The position numbers were made by a program, and so were the translations under genes. 64,000 nucleotides of DNA from JAAGZL01 sp050290785 (GTDB taxonomy: Bacteria > Pseudomonadota > Gammaproteobacteria > Chromatiales > Chromatiaceae), in the NCBI GenBank assembly GCA_050290785.1, contig JBNKIR010000053.1, positions 1 to 64,000 on the forward strand, given 5' to 3'. The notes beneath the pieces are model-generated. The model worked only from the letters and a program-made list of their open reading frames with translations, ran no database searches and was not told the origin of the DNA. Below are positions 46,856 through 55,458 of this stretch, piece by piece. How positions within the stretch are numbered: the first letter of the stretch is position 1; the number at the start of each line of letters is the position of its first letter.

Positions 46856-48120
46856 TTCTGCATACCAGGTTTTGGCATCTTATCATTTGCATCCTTGTCC
46901 ATCCCTGTTGCCGATCCGCGTTTCTCCATGGCCTTGCCGCTTGTCGACATCTTCTTAACCAGGGTACCGCTACTTACCCTACCTAGAGGAGTGAGCACCA
47001 GTTGATCTCCTCCGGTCACCCCCCGCTTGATCAATGCCTCCTTGCTGTTCTGCCATGCAATCTCTATCTCTCTGCGTTCCAGAACCCCTGTCTTATATAG
47101 ATAGACATAACTACCCTGATATATAGCGGAGTTAGGTATGACAATTGCGTTCGGGACACTCTTGCCCTCGATCTTGGCGGTCACATACTGCCCGATCTTC
47201 AGAGGACGGCGGTCCTTATTGTGCTGCGAGTAGGGGGAATTTATCTGTGCGGTTATGTATAGCTGCTGACTCTGCTCATCTATCGCACCGGCCGTGCGTA
47301 CCAGAACAGCGGGCCAGGTCTGCGGTGTTTCACCCAGGCTGTTTATGATACTGGCCTTGGGCAACTCCTTGCCCCCGTCACTGCCATTAGCAAAATGCTC
47401 CGGTATATTAACGAATGGCAATTCGCTGTTTTTGATCGGCAGACGTACCTCGACGTAATCTGTGGCATACATCTTGGCCAGACTGAAGTTTGCCGATACC
47501 ACATCCCCAATATCTGCGCTCGTGGATAGGATCCGTCCGGAATAAGGTGCGCGTATCTGAGTACGCTCCACATCCATCTTGGCCTGCTTCAGCTTGGCGT
47601 TGGCCGCGTTGATCTGAGACTTGGCCGCGGCGAGTTGCGGTATATGTAATGCAAAGTCTGATGCCGCCCCTTTATTACGCAGGATCTTTCTGTCCTCCAC
47701 CGCCTGATCGGCCAACACCTGCTCTTCGGCGTATGTAACCTTGGCATTGGCAAGCTCCGCCTCGGCGATATCCACCTGAATCTCATAATCACGTGGATCA
47801 ATCTTGACCAGCACCTCATCCTTTTCAAAAAAACCACCATCACGAAAGTTTGGACTGACATCAATGATCTGGCCTGATACCTGCGCGACCAGCTGCCCTT
47901 GGGTACGCGGTTCGATACGACCAAATGATTCAATCAATACACGATAATCTTTTGGCATCACCGTAACTGTCTCTACAGAGATAGCAGGTTCTGGAGGCAT
48001 AGTGAGTTTGTTGGCCCCAGGCTTGAACAGAACCAAAAGCAACGCAACAAACGAAAAAAACGCTATTAAATACAGAGGAAGATTCTTCCGATAATCTAAT
48101 TTTAATCGTGTAAGATCCAT
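46852..48120 (-). CDS. RND efflux periplasmic adaptor (membrane fusion protein)
   Basis: A 422-residue adaptor with an N-terminal membrane anchor (about 15-32), a lipoyl/barrel-sandwich domain (GQLVAQVSGQIIDVSPNF and IRAPYSGRILSTSADIGDVV), an intervening helical hairpin (120-190), and beta-barrel and membrane-proximal domains. The C-terminus is Lys/Met-rich. It connects the RND permease to an outer-membrane channel. It is the first gene of the operon; a 15-bp sequence identical to one upstream of the periplasmic-protein gene at 51426 lies just before its start codon. Confidence 0.92.
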   Translation of the reverse strand: MDLTRLKLDYRKNLPLYLIAFFSFVALLLVLFKPGANKLTMPPEPAISVETVTVMPKDYRVLIESFGRIEPRTQGQLVAQVSGQIIDVSPNFRDGGFFEKDEVLVKIDPRDYEIQVDIAEAELANAKVTYAEEQVLADQAVEDRKILRNKGAASDFALHIPQLAAAKSQINAANAKLKQAKMDVERTQIRAPYSGRILSTSADIGDVVSANFSLAKMYATDYVEVRLPIKNSELPFVNIPEHFANGSDGGKELPKASIINSLGETPQTWPAVLVRTAGAIDEQSQQLYITAQINSPYSQHNKDRRPLKIGQYVTAKIEGKSVPNAIVIPNSAIYQGSYVYLYKTGVLERREIEIAWQNSKEALIKRGVTGGDQLVLTPLGRVSSGTLVKKMSTSGKAMEKRGSATGMDKDANDKMPKPGMQK

Positions 48121-48128
48121 ATTTATTG

Positions 48129-48143
48129 TGTTATTTCACACAC
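48129..48143 (-). promoter_or_regulatory. Shared operator-like motif, copy A (RND adaptor leader)
   Basis: On the minus strand, GTGTGTGAAATAACA ends 8 bp before the adaptor ATG at 48120. It is identical over 15 bp to 51265-51279 and 13/15 to 48988-49002. Being so close to the start codon, a bound protein would block transcription or translation. The gap 48121-48324 holds no gene. Confidence 0.6.
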
Positions 48144-48324
48144 CTAAGCTTTTGTTAAATAGAATAATAATTGGAAAGATTTATCACAGGCATTTGTCTT
48201 GTGCAAAATAGCATAATGATGGACTTTTAGGCTAGCGAGAGATTGTAACAAAATGTAACTGCAGGGCTCCCAGAAACAGGAGGAGTCTGTTTGTATGAGG
48301 ATGGGTTTGAATATGACTGTTAGA

Positions 48325-48804
48325 TTATTTGCCGCCAACCAATGTGACTGTTGCTTCGCTCCACTCAGCACCGCTCGGCCCCGGTCTATCTAACTCGTTC
48401 CATAACTCCGCGATCTGTTCATTTGAGATGCCATTGTTGTGGAGAAACTCCACCTCCTTCCTGAGAGCACCGAGATACGGCTGTTTCCCAACCATCTTGA
48501 CCATGGTCTTCACGTCCATCTCTATGCCGTGATCCTTCAACAACATATCCAGGGCCTCTTCAATGCTGTGCGACACCAGCAGATCCCGAGCCAGCCTACC
48601 GGTATCGACCACATACTCCACACCCTGGCGTTTCTGGATCTCCTGCATTACCAGATGGATCTCTCCCTTGCGCTTACGCCAATGCTGCACACCCTCATGT
48701 GAAGCCTCACTGGCCAGCTTTGGATAATCCATATTCAGATGCTCCAATTGATCGGCGCAGTCTTCGAGCGCTTTAATCAACTTGCTACTTGTGATTTCCT
48801 TCAT
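48325..48804 (-). CDS. Uncharacterised 159-residue soluble protein
   Basis: I do not recognise this family. The product is helical and charged, with no signal peptide or membrane segment. It has a basic stretch (HWRKRKGEIHLVMQEIQKR), a segment DTGRLARDLLVSHSIEEALDM, and a C-terminus rich in Gly, Pro and Trp (NELDRPGPSGAEWSEATV). I use the ATG at 48804; a TTG four codons upstream is the only alternative. It lies between the RND adaptor and the TonB receptor, in the same orientation as the adaptor but 204 bp away. Whether it belongs to either system is unknown. Confidence 0.65.
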   Translation of the reverse strand: MKEITSSKLIKALEDCADQLEHLNMDYPKLASEASHEGVQHWRKRKGEIHLVMQEIQKRQGVEYVVDTGRLARDLLVSHSIEEALDMLLKDHGIEMDVKTMVKMVGKQPYLGALRKEVEFLHNNGISNEQIAELWNELDRPGPSGAEWSEATVTLVGGK

Positions 48805-49189
48805 CCCCCGCCCCAAAAATGATCAATAGATGCCCCTACCGGAAAGATTAACGGCAGATGTGGAGATTTCTTTAACTGTAACAGATATGCCGTATTTACC
48901 ATCTTGCCTCCATCAACATCAGAGTACTGGACGTTGCATAAACATTATTGGTGATTTCACGCAACATGCGCCATTCAACACAGGCTTGTGCGTGATATAA
49001 CATATTGATTTGTATGTGAATTTTTATATATCCTGCATCCGCTACAAGGGCATGATGCAATACAAAAATGATCAATCACCTGCGTGGATTACGACCCCCT
49101 GCCTGAAGTAGTGATCATGCAACCCTATCGTATTTCCTTTGAGTACAAATCAGTTAACGACTGGTAACGCGGCATGGAGAATTTTTAGA
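48805..49189. other. 385-bp intergenic control region upstream of the TonB receptor
   Basis: No gene is visible. The region is AT-rich towards the receptor gene and contains the shared motif copy C (48988-49008), preceded by a partly symmetric CACA-GGCT-TGTG core (48979-48990). After the motif come TTGATT and, further on, TTTTTATATAT, which could be promoter elements. The receptor start at 49190 would then have an untranslated leader of about 150 nt. Confidence 0.5.
48988..49035 (+). promoter_or_regulatory. Shared operator-like motif and promoter block, copy C (TonB receptor)
   Basis: Begins GTGCGTGATATAACATATTG. Over 48 bp, without gaps, it matches 51265-51312 at 36 positions. The match includes a TTGA box and a TTTTTAT(A/G)TAT box, so the two transcripts may share both a regulator site and promoter architecture. 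Confidence 0.55.
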
Positions 49190-51196
49190 ATGAAAATAAA
49201 AAATATGTGCGGACGATATACACGTAAGTCTCTGTTAACTCTGATGGCAGGGATCATATCTCTGCCGACCACAGCAAGTGCTGAATACCTGGGTGTGGTG
49301 GTAGTCACTGCAGGAAGAACCGAACAGAAGCTGGAGGAGGTGCCTGCCAGTGTAAGCGTGATCGATAGTGAGGAACTGAAAAGGGTCAAGTTTGTTGATT
49401 CGCGCACAGAGCTACTCAAACGCATTCCCGGCTACAGCATGATCCGTAACCTGCGCATCCCTATGGGGAGTAAAAACTACACGGTCAACCTGATAGATGG
49501 CATGGCCACCAGCTCCGCCTTCGGCAGTGGTAGCATCGGGTCTCTTGAAGACACCAATACCTTCGACATAGAGCGGGTGGAGGTGATCAGAGGTCCGGCC
49601 TCAGCACTTTATGGTAGTAACGCACTTGGCGGTGTTATCAACGTCATAACCCGCAAACCACCGCTGAATCCCGAATACCGTATCTGGGGCGAAGCCGGCA
49701 TGTTCGGCCGTGGCCGCGGCGGCGTCTCTGCAGCGGGCAGTTCGGGCCCTGTAGGATATTTTCTGGATGTTAATAAGCTGGATTATAGGGGATGGCAGGA
49801 TCGCACCACCAATGAACGCGACCAGGCCAGCGGCAAACTGGTGTTCGACATCAATGACGCATCCACCCTCACCGTAAGGGCCGAGTATCTAAACACATAT
49901 CAGGAACAACCCAGCACACTAAGCCAGGCGGAATTCAATACCGATTGGCAACAGGCATCGGCCGATGATGCCTATAGCGCTGACCTGGTAAAGTCTGCCA
50001 GCGCCAAATACGAGCTTGATCTGAGCAACAAATCCAGTGTTGAGATCTCCTATAGCATCCGTGACAGCTTTACCGATGGAATGGCCTCCTACAACTCCAC
50101 CTTCAGCACCAGCGACGTAACCAACCAGAACCTGGTCGGCATGTTCAAGCGCGATTTCGATTTTTACCGGTCCCAGTTGGTTGCAGGTATCGATCTGCAA
50201 CATAGTGATTCCAATTCCATCAGTTACACAGGCTCTAGTGCCAGTTCCAGCATCTCCCAGGAGTGGGATGTATTAGCTGAGGTCGCATCTCCATTTTTCC
50301 AATATGAGATCTCACCCGTGGAGTGGATGCGCCTGTCGCTGGGGGCACGCCATGACCACATAAAGTATTCTGCCGTGGGCTACAAAAGCGGTACCAATTA
50401 CGACGAAGAGGTGACATTTTCCAACCTGAGCCCCAAGGCCGGCATCACCTTCGATCTTGGCGCCGACAACAGCCTGTGGCTTGGATATGGTCAGGGATTC
50501 GTGGTCCCCAGCAGGACCTATCTATTCGTAGGCAGTGGGTATGGTGCAAACAAATACTATCCCAACCCGGACCTGCAGCCTGAGACGGCAGAGAACTTCG
50601 AGATTGGTGTACGCGGCAGGCTGTTTAATGACCGGCTAAAATACGACATCACCCTCTACCGCACCGATATCGAGGATATGCTGGTAGCCTACGACGCCCC
50701 TATTCCTACAAATTCAACATATGTAAACGCCGGACTGGTACGGGTACAGGGCCTGGAATCTGCCATTAGCTACGACATAAACGACAACTGGCGTCTGGAC
50801 ATCACCCACACCTACGCGGACAACAAATACATGGATTTTGTCACCGGAGACGATGATTACAGCGGCAACACCCTGGCTGCATCGCCCAAGCACCATCTGG
50901 ATGCCCGTTTGACCTGGATGCCGATCCCCAAGCTGGAGGCGGAGTTGGAGTGGAACCATATCAGCGACTATTACACCAGCACCGACAATGCTGACCCGCA
51001 AGGACAGGCCAGGCGTCCTGACCTGTTCCATCTGCGTGTCTCCTATGAAATGGATGATAACTGGTCGTTCTGGGGGCATATATTGAATCTGACCGACCGG
51101 AAGTATGCCGAGCGCGTCTCCTACGGATCATCCGGCAGATCATACACTGTCGGGAGCCCCAGAACCTTCTATGCCGGCGTCACCTATGAGTTTTAG
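49190..51196 (+). CDS. TonB-dependent outer-membrane receptor
   Basis: Energy-dependent outer-membrane importer of 668 residues. It has a signal peptide (cleavage after about residue 31, TTASA-EYLG), a TonB box VVVVTAGRTEQ, and a plug domain with RIPGYSMI, IERVEVIRGPASALYGSNAL and GGVINVITRKPP. A 22-strand barrel follows, ending GSPRTFYAGVTYEF with the terminal Phe. The ATG at 49190 has GGAG 10 nt upstream; a TTG at 49139 is less likely. It resembles small BtuB/CirA-like receptors but no substrate can be named. It precedes a five-gene redox operon with a closely similar promoter block. Confidence 0.93.
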   Translation: MKIKNMCGRYTRKSLLTLMAGIISLPTTASAEYLGVVVVTAGRTEQKLEEVPASVSVIDSEELKRVKFVDSRTELLKRIPGYSMIRNLRIPMGSKNYTVNLIDGMATSSAFGSGSIGSLEDTNTFDIERVEVIRGPASALYGSNALGGVINVITRKPPLNPEYRIWGEAGMFGRGRGGVSAAGSSGPVGYFLDVNKLDYRGWQDRTTNERDQASGKLVFDINDASTLTVRAEYLNTYQEQPSTLSQAEFNTDWQQASADDAYSADLVKSASAKYELDLSNKSSVEISYSIRDSFTDGMASYNSTFSTSDVTNQNLVGMFKRDFDFYRSQLVAGIDLQHSDSNSISYTGSSASSSISQEWDVLAEVASPFFQYEISPVEWMRLSLGARHDHIKYSAVGYKSGTNYDEEVTFSNLSPKAGITFDLGADNSLWLGYGQGFVVPSRTYLFVGSGYGANKYYPNPDLQPETAENFEIGVRGRLFNDRLKYDITLYRTDIEDMLVAYDAPIPTNSTYVNAGLVRVQGLESAISYDINDNWRLDITHTYADNKYMDFVTGDDDYSGNTLAASPKHHLDARLTWMPIPKLEAELEWNHISDYYTSTDNADPQGQARRPDLFHLRVSYEMDDNWSFWGHILNLTDRKYAERVSYGSSGRSYTVGSPRTFYAGVTYEF

Positions 51197-51249
51197 ACCC
51201 ACTCATGGCAACAGCTCTGTGACTTCCACACCCGGAAATAAAATGCGTC

Positions 51250-51312
51250 ATTTCACTCACATGGGTGTGTGAAATAACATATTGAATCATAACTACATTT
51301 TTATGTATTGTG
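51250..51312 (+). promoter_or_regulatory. Shared operator-like motif and promoter block, copy B (redox operon)
   Basis: 51250-51275 is a near-perfect palindrome: ATTTCACTCAC, ATGG, GTGTGTGAAAT (10 of 11 arm positions pair). Its right arm begins the GTGTGTGAAATAACA motif shared with copies A and C. A further GTGTGAAA follows at about 51309. The 229-bp gap 51197-51425 contains no gene. Confidence 0.6.
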
Positions 51313-51425
51313 TGAAACCGTCATCATGTGTTCATAAGTGATATAAGAACATAAAAAATAACATGTTACCTCTAATAATACATCTCAATACTAGCAACCT
51401 CACTTTGTTGTTTGGAGAGAATCTT

Positions 51426-52403
51426 ATGTCAACCAAGCTACGTCGGATCACTGCCGGTGCCTTAACTATCTTGCTGTGTTCCAATACAGCTCTAGGGGAT
51501 ACCCTATGGCTTTCGGACCAATCACCCCATGCCGGTCATGGCGGAGGACACTCCCACGGCGGTCCGGTACAGGTACGTCGGGGCGTATTCTACAAACAGA
51601 TGTGGCTGCGCCACGGCACCACCCCTGCCGATTCCGGCTATCTGGTCCAAGGCACGATGTTCTCGCCATTGACCCTTATGGACACCGAGGGAAATCTGAA
51701 AGAACTCAAGGTCAAGCGCGGTAAGGATCACGGCATGCTGAATATCGACTTTCCCATGCCGGAAGAGGGGTTCTATAACGCCTACCTGAGCCATACCTGG
51801 GTCAACAACAGCACACGTCAGATACAGATAGCCAAGGCCGAGGTGCTCAAACACAGCTGCCGCGAAGGGCATGACAATGTTCAGCCCAAGATGCCTCCGA
51901 AACACAATGCCGGCATCCCGCTGGAGATCGTGCGCGAACGCATGCCCCATGAGAACTTCCACACCAGGCTTAGCTATGGTGATAAGGCAACCTTCACCAT
52001 AATGCATAATGGCAAACCGCAATCCGGGGTGGATGTCACCATGGCCACTTCACAGGGATGGAGTAACGTGCAGACCAGTGACAGTCAGGGCCACGTCAGT
52101 TTCAATATGATTCGTGATTACTTTCCGTCCTGGAGTCTGTTCAACAAGCGTTACTCCCAACCCTACATGGTGAGCGCCGATTTTCAGACTGCGGAAGCAG
52201 GTGATATGAATGGACAGCACTATGACGTTACGCTCTATCGTGCCAGCTACAGTGGAAATTACTACCCTTCTGAAAGCGACTATCAGTCCTACGGCTATGG
52301 CCTGTTGATAGGGACCTTCGCCCTGACCTTCAGCGGACTGGCCATATATCTGTACCGGAGAAGGCGCAACCGTCCCTATCGCGAGGTGCGTTTCGATGAG
52401 TAA
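51426..52403 (+). CDS. His-rich periplasmic protein with C-terminal membrane anchor (DUF4198-like)
   Basis: A 325-residue exported protein with a signal peptide cleaved near ALG-DT, followed by a His-rich stretch HAGHGGGHSHGG at about 35-46, likely to bind metal. A beta-rich body holds a segment GKPQSGVDVTMATSQGWSN...TSDSQGHVSF that resembles the DUF4198 fold found in nickel/cobalt-uptake-associated proteins. A C-terminal helix, YGLLIGTFALTFSGLAIYLY, ends in an Arg-rich cytoplasmic tail. GGAGAG precedes the ATG at 51426. It is the first gene of the redox operon and overlaps the next by 8 nt. The DUF4198 assignment is tentative. Confidence 0.72.
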   Translation: MSTKLRRITAGALTILLCSNTALGDTLWLSDQSPHAGHGGGHSHGGPVQVRRGVFYKQMWLRHGTTPADSGYLVQGTMFSPLTLMDTEGNLKELKVKRGKDHGMLNIDFPMPEEGFYNAYLSHTWVNNSTRQIQIAKAEVLKHSCREGHDNVQPKMPPKHNAGIPLEIVRERMPHENFHTRLSYGDKATFTIMHNGKPQSGVDVTMATSQGWSNVQTSDSQGHVSFNMIRDYFPSWSLFNKRYSQPYMVSADFQTAEAGDMNGQHYDVTLYRASYSGNYYPSESDYQSYGYGLLIGTFALTFSGLAIYLYRRRRNRPYREVRFDE

Positions 52404-53394
52404 GTTACGCAGCGCAGTCAACAACGTCAATCTACGTCGCTTTCGCTTCTGGCTGCAGATCGCCTTCTTTGCCCTTTTCGTATACGGCGGCTATCTCGCC
52501 ATAAACCTGGGAAACAACCTCCCGACCTTCGCCTGCGGTTTTAACCAGGAAGGACGTGGTGGGGTCTGTTTTCTGCTGCCATTACAGCACCTGTTGGCAG
52601 GTAACTGGTCCAGACTGTTCAGCTATGCCGGGATCGCAGTGCTTATTGCATTTCTCTACTTCACACTCTGGTTTATCGTCCTCAATAAGGCCTGGTGTGG
52701 ATTCGCCTGCCCGCTGGGAACCATCCAGGACTGGATCACCTCCATTCGCACCCGGATAGGGATCCGTTATTCGCGTTACACCCAGGGGCAGTTTAGGAAA
52801 CTGACGGTAATCAAATATGTCCTGCTGGCGTTGACCATCCTGATACCGCTCGCCATCGGAGGCGGGCTATTATCACACTCTATGGGTACGCCATTCTGTG
52901 ACATCTGCCCCGGACGCATGATCATTCCACTGTTCACCGGAGATACCTCCCAATTCACCATAGACTTTTCCGACAAGACCAGCATGGTCATGACCGCGCT
53001 GGGTATGTTCATCACAGGCCTGTTCTTCGCCGGCGCCTTTGTGAAAAAGCGTTTCTTCTGCTTCTTCTGTCCCATGAGCGCACTGCACTATCTGTTCTCA
53101 AAACCGGCCCTGCTCAATCTAAAAAAGGACGGAGACAAGTGCACCCGCTGCGGTGACTGCTACCGGGTATGCGATATGGAGATCGAAGAGATCGCAGACG
53201 ACGTAGAACAGAAACGCATCATGCAGGACGATTGTATTTTGTGCCTCAAGTGCGTTGCCGCCTGCCCTGAAGATCAGGCATTAAAGGTAACCTTCCTCGG
53301 CATGCCGATCTTCGAATCTACCGAAGAGGGCTTCATGAAACGTATGAATCACCATCAGGAACCTAAACGTGAACGAAACGACGATGCAAGCTGA
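52396..53394 (+). CDS. NapH/NosR-like membrane ferredoxin
   Basis: A 332-residue membrane protein with about five helices. Cys-Pro motifs are CGFACPLG (101-106), CDICPG (168-172) and CFFCPMSAL (222-230). A cytoplasmic bis-[4Fe-4S] ferredoxin domain follows: CTRCGDCYRVC (249-259) and CILCLKCVAACP (280-291). NapH, NosR and RdxA-type proteins pass electrons from quinol across or out of the membrane. Here it is the obvious candidate to supply low-potential electrons to the iron-sulfur ATPase encoded two genes later, though it could also work in the reverse direction. Confidence 0.88.
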   Translation: MSKLRSAVNNVNLRRFRFWLQIAFFALFVYGGYLAINLGNNLPTFACGFNQEGRGGVCFLLPLQHLLAGNWSRLFSYAGIAVLIAFLYFTLWFIVLNKAWCGFACPLGTIQDWITSIRTRIGIRYSRYTQGQFRKLTVIKYVLLALTILIPLAIGGGLLSHSMGTPFCDICPGRMIIPLFTGDTSQFTIDFSDKTSMVMTALGMFITGLFFAGAFVKKRFFCFFCPMSALHYLFSKPALLNLKKDGDKCTRCGDCYRVCDMEIEEIADDVEQKRIMQDDCILCLKCVAACPEDQALKVTFLGMPIFESTEEGFMKRMNHHQEPKRERNDDAS

Positions 53395-54649
53395 TCCATC
53401 AGCATTTAACCGTAGCCGGCTGGCGCGCGAGTCAGAGAATATCCTCGACCATATCGTTGATCGCTTTGACGACAACCCTCAGGCCATGGACTACTTCTAT
53501 GACCTGTACCGCCGCATCTACTGCCATGGTGATACGCAGCCAGTTACAGGGAAACTGGTTGGCACCACCTGTATCCATGTACCTGAGGAGTTGATATACG
53601 CCTCAGGCGCAACCCCCGTACGTCTGTGTAATGGCTCCTATCATTACGATCAGATCGGAGGGGATTTTATGCCGGCCAAATCCTGCTCTCTGGTCAAGGC
53701 GACGCTGGGTATGCTGCACTCGGAAAACCCCGTACCACGGGTCGGCAGGCCGGATCTGGTGGTAAACCTGACCACCTGCGACCAGAAGAAGAAGGCCGGC
53801 GCCATGATCACGGATATGGGTTATACCGTGCATGATCTGGAACTGCCCCCCTCCAAGGACAGCGAAGAGGCACGTCTTTACTGGCAACGTACGGTACGTA
53901 ACTTTGCCATGCGCCTGCGCAAGCTCACAGGAAAGAAACTTACCCGCAAGAACCTTCGTACCGCCATGGGCAAGACCGCCCGGGCACAGGCGGCATTTCG
54001 TGCCCTGCACAATCTGCGTAAAAGCAGCCCGGCCCTGTTCCTGGGTAAGGATGCCTTTCTGGTCACCAACGCATACTTCTTCGACGATATCGATCGCTGG
54101 ACCGAGGCCGCGGAAAAACTCGTCCAGGAGTTGGAACAGAGACAACAGGATGGTTTCCAGGCGGCCCAACGCAAGGCGCCGCGCATCCTGTTTACCGGCT
54201 CACCGCCCATCTTCCCCAATCTGAAACTTCCCCTGCTCATCGAGGAGGCCGGTGGTGTGGTGGTGGCAGACGAGACCTGTTCCTCCAACAGGATGTTGTA
54301 TGACATGACCGCTGTGGATGAGTGGCTGGTGGGGGACATGGTGGACGGTCTGGCCGACAGGTATCTCAAACCCTGCACCTGCCCCATCTTCACCAACAAT
54401 AACGACCGTCAGCGCCGCCTGCTGGAACTGGCTGAAAGTTTTGATGCGGATGGTGTGATCTATCAGGTATTTGCCGGATGCCAGGTCTACGAGATGGAGC
54501 AACGCAGCATCGCCGATGCCCTCAGCGCCAAGAATATACCCATGCTCTACGTGGAGACCGACTACAGTCCGGATGACATGGGACAACTCTCCACCCGCAT
54601 AGAGGCGTTCCTGGAATCGATCAAGACCAGAAAGAGAAAATCGGCATGA
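53369..54649 (+). CDS. Single-chain 2-hydroxyacyl-CoA-dehydratase-family protein (double-cubane-cluster type)
   Basis: A 426-residue two-lobed protein of the HgdB/FldB/BcrB family. Conserved cysteines lie at 68 (TTCIHVPEELIYASGATPVRL region), 106 (AKSCSLVKATLG), 137 (LTTCDQKKK), 304 (DETCSSNRMLYD), 336/338 (KPCTCPIF) and 371 (FAGCQVYEME). No second dehydratase subunit gene is present. A lone subunit paired with an activator is the layout of double-cubane cluster proteins, which reduce small molecules such as acetylene in vitro and whose natural role is unknown. The start is a GTG at 53369 with AGGA upstream, overlapping the previous gene by 26 nt. Acyl-CoA dehydration is unlikely but not excluded. 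Confidence 0.85.
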   Translation: MNETTMQADPSAFNRSRLARESENILDHIVDRFDDNPQAMDYFYDLYRRIYCHGDTQPVTGKLVGTTCIHVPEELIYASGATPVRLCNGSYHYDQIGGDFMPAKSCSLVKATLGMLHSENPVPRVGRPDLVVNLTTCDQKKKAGAMITDMGYTVHDLELPPSKDSEEARLYWQRTVRNFAMRLRKLTGKKLTRKNLRTAMGKTARAQAAFRALHNLRKSSPALFLGKDAFLVTNAYFFDDIDRWTEAAEKLVQELEQRQQDGFQAAQRKAPRILFTGSPPIFPNLKLPLLIEEAGGVVVADETCSSNRMLYDMTAVDEWLVGDMVDGLADRYLKPCTCPIFTNNNDRQRRLLELAESFDADGVIYQVFAGCQVYEMEQRSIADALSAKNIPMLYVETDYSPDDMGQLSTRIEAFLESIKTRKRKSA

Positions 54650-55458
54650 AGTATTTTGCAGGACTGGATATCGGTTCCACCGCGATCAAGGTCGCACTGG
54701 TTGATGAGTCGGCCAAACATGTTGGCGGACTGGTTGTCGCATCCGGCAGTCTGTTCCACCAAAACGCCAAGGAGGCGCTGGCACGTCTGCTGGCGGAACA
54801 CAACCTGACCCAGGACGATGTACACTATCTGATCGCCACCGGTTACGGCCGCAAGCTGTTCAAGGAGGCGGATGACTCCATCAGCGAGATCACCGCCAAC
54901 GCCATCGGCGCCCATGAGACCGGCAAGGCCTTCGGGGGAGTGCGCACCATCATCAATATCGGTGGACAGGACTCCAAGGCGATCCATCTGGACGATGACG
55001 GACATGTCGCCAACTTCGCCATGAACGACAAGTGCGCCGCCGGCACCGGACGCTTTCTCGATGTTGCGGCACGTAATCTTGAGATCGATCTGGAGGAGTT
55101 GGGTGACTACCACTTCAACGCGGTGAACGCCCCACTCTCCATCAACAGCACCTGTACCGTCTTTGCCGAATCAGAGATCATCGGCATGCTGGCCAACGGT
55201 CACGGCAAGGGCGAGATCGTCGCCGGCATCCACTACTCCATAGCCAAACGCACCGCACGCCTGGCCAAACGGGTGGGGATCGAGGACAAGGTATACTTCG
55301 ACGGCGGACCGGCGTTGAACAGAGGATTGGTAGCTGCGTTGGAAGATGAGATGCAGCGTAATATCATCGTACCTGAGCATCCACAGACCACCACCGCCTT
55401 TGGCGCTGCCATACTGGCACGCAGCGAATATATGGCGGAGTGTGAGACGCCAGCATGA
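54646..55458 (+). CDS. BadF/BadG/HgdC-type iron-sulfur ATPase activator
   Basis: A 270-residue ASKHA-fold ATPase starting with the phosphate loop GLDIGSTAIKVAL. It has INIGGQDSKAI and two cysteines, Cys130 (NDKCAAGTGRFLD) and Cys170 (NSTCTVFAESEI), which in the homodimer hold one shared [4Fe-4S] cluster. Activators of this family couple ATP hydrolysis to electron injection at very low potential into the partner dehydratase or double-cubane protein, here the gene just upstream. The ATG overlaps the upstream stop as ATGA. Confidence 0.94.
   Translation: MKYFAGLDIGSTAIKVALVDESAKHVGGLVVASGSLFHQNAKEALARLLAEHNLTQDDVHYLIATGYGRKLFKEADDSISEITANAIGAHETGKAFGGVRTIINIGGQDSKAIHLDDDGHVANFAMNDKCAAGTGRFLDVAARNLEIDLEELGDYHFNAVNAPLSINSTCTVFAESEIIGMLANGHGKGEIVAGIHYSIAKRTARLAKRVGIEDKVYFDGGPALNRGLVAALEDEMQRNIIVPEHPQTTTAFGAAILARSEYMAECETPA

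Noticed and set aside
53369..55458. Reading the HgdB-like gene and activator as a true 2-hydroxyacyl-CoA dehydratase for amino-acid fermentation
   Set aside because: No second dehydratase subunit, CoA-transferase or acyl-CoA dehydrogenase gene is adjacent, and the operon partners are membrane redox and uptake proteins.
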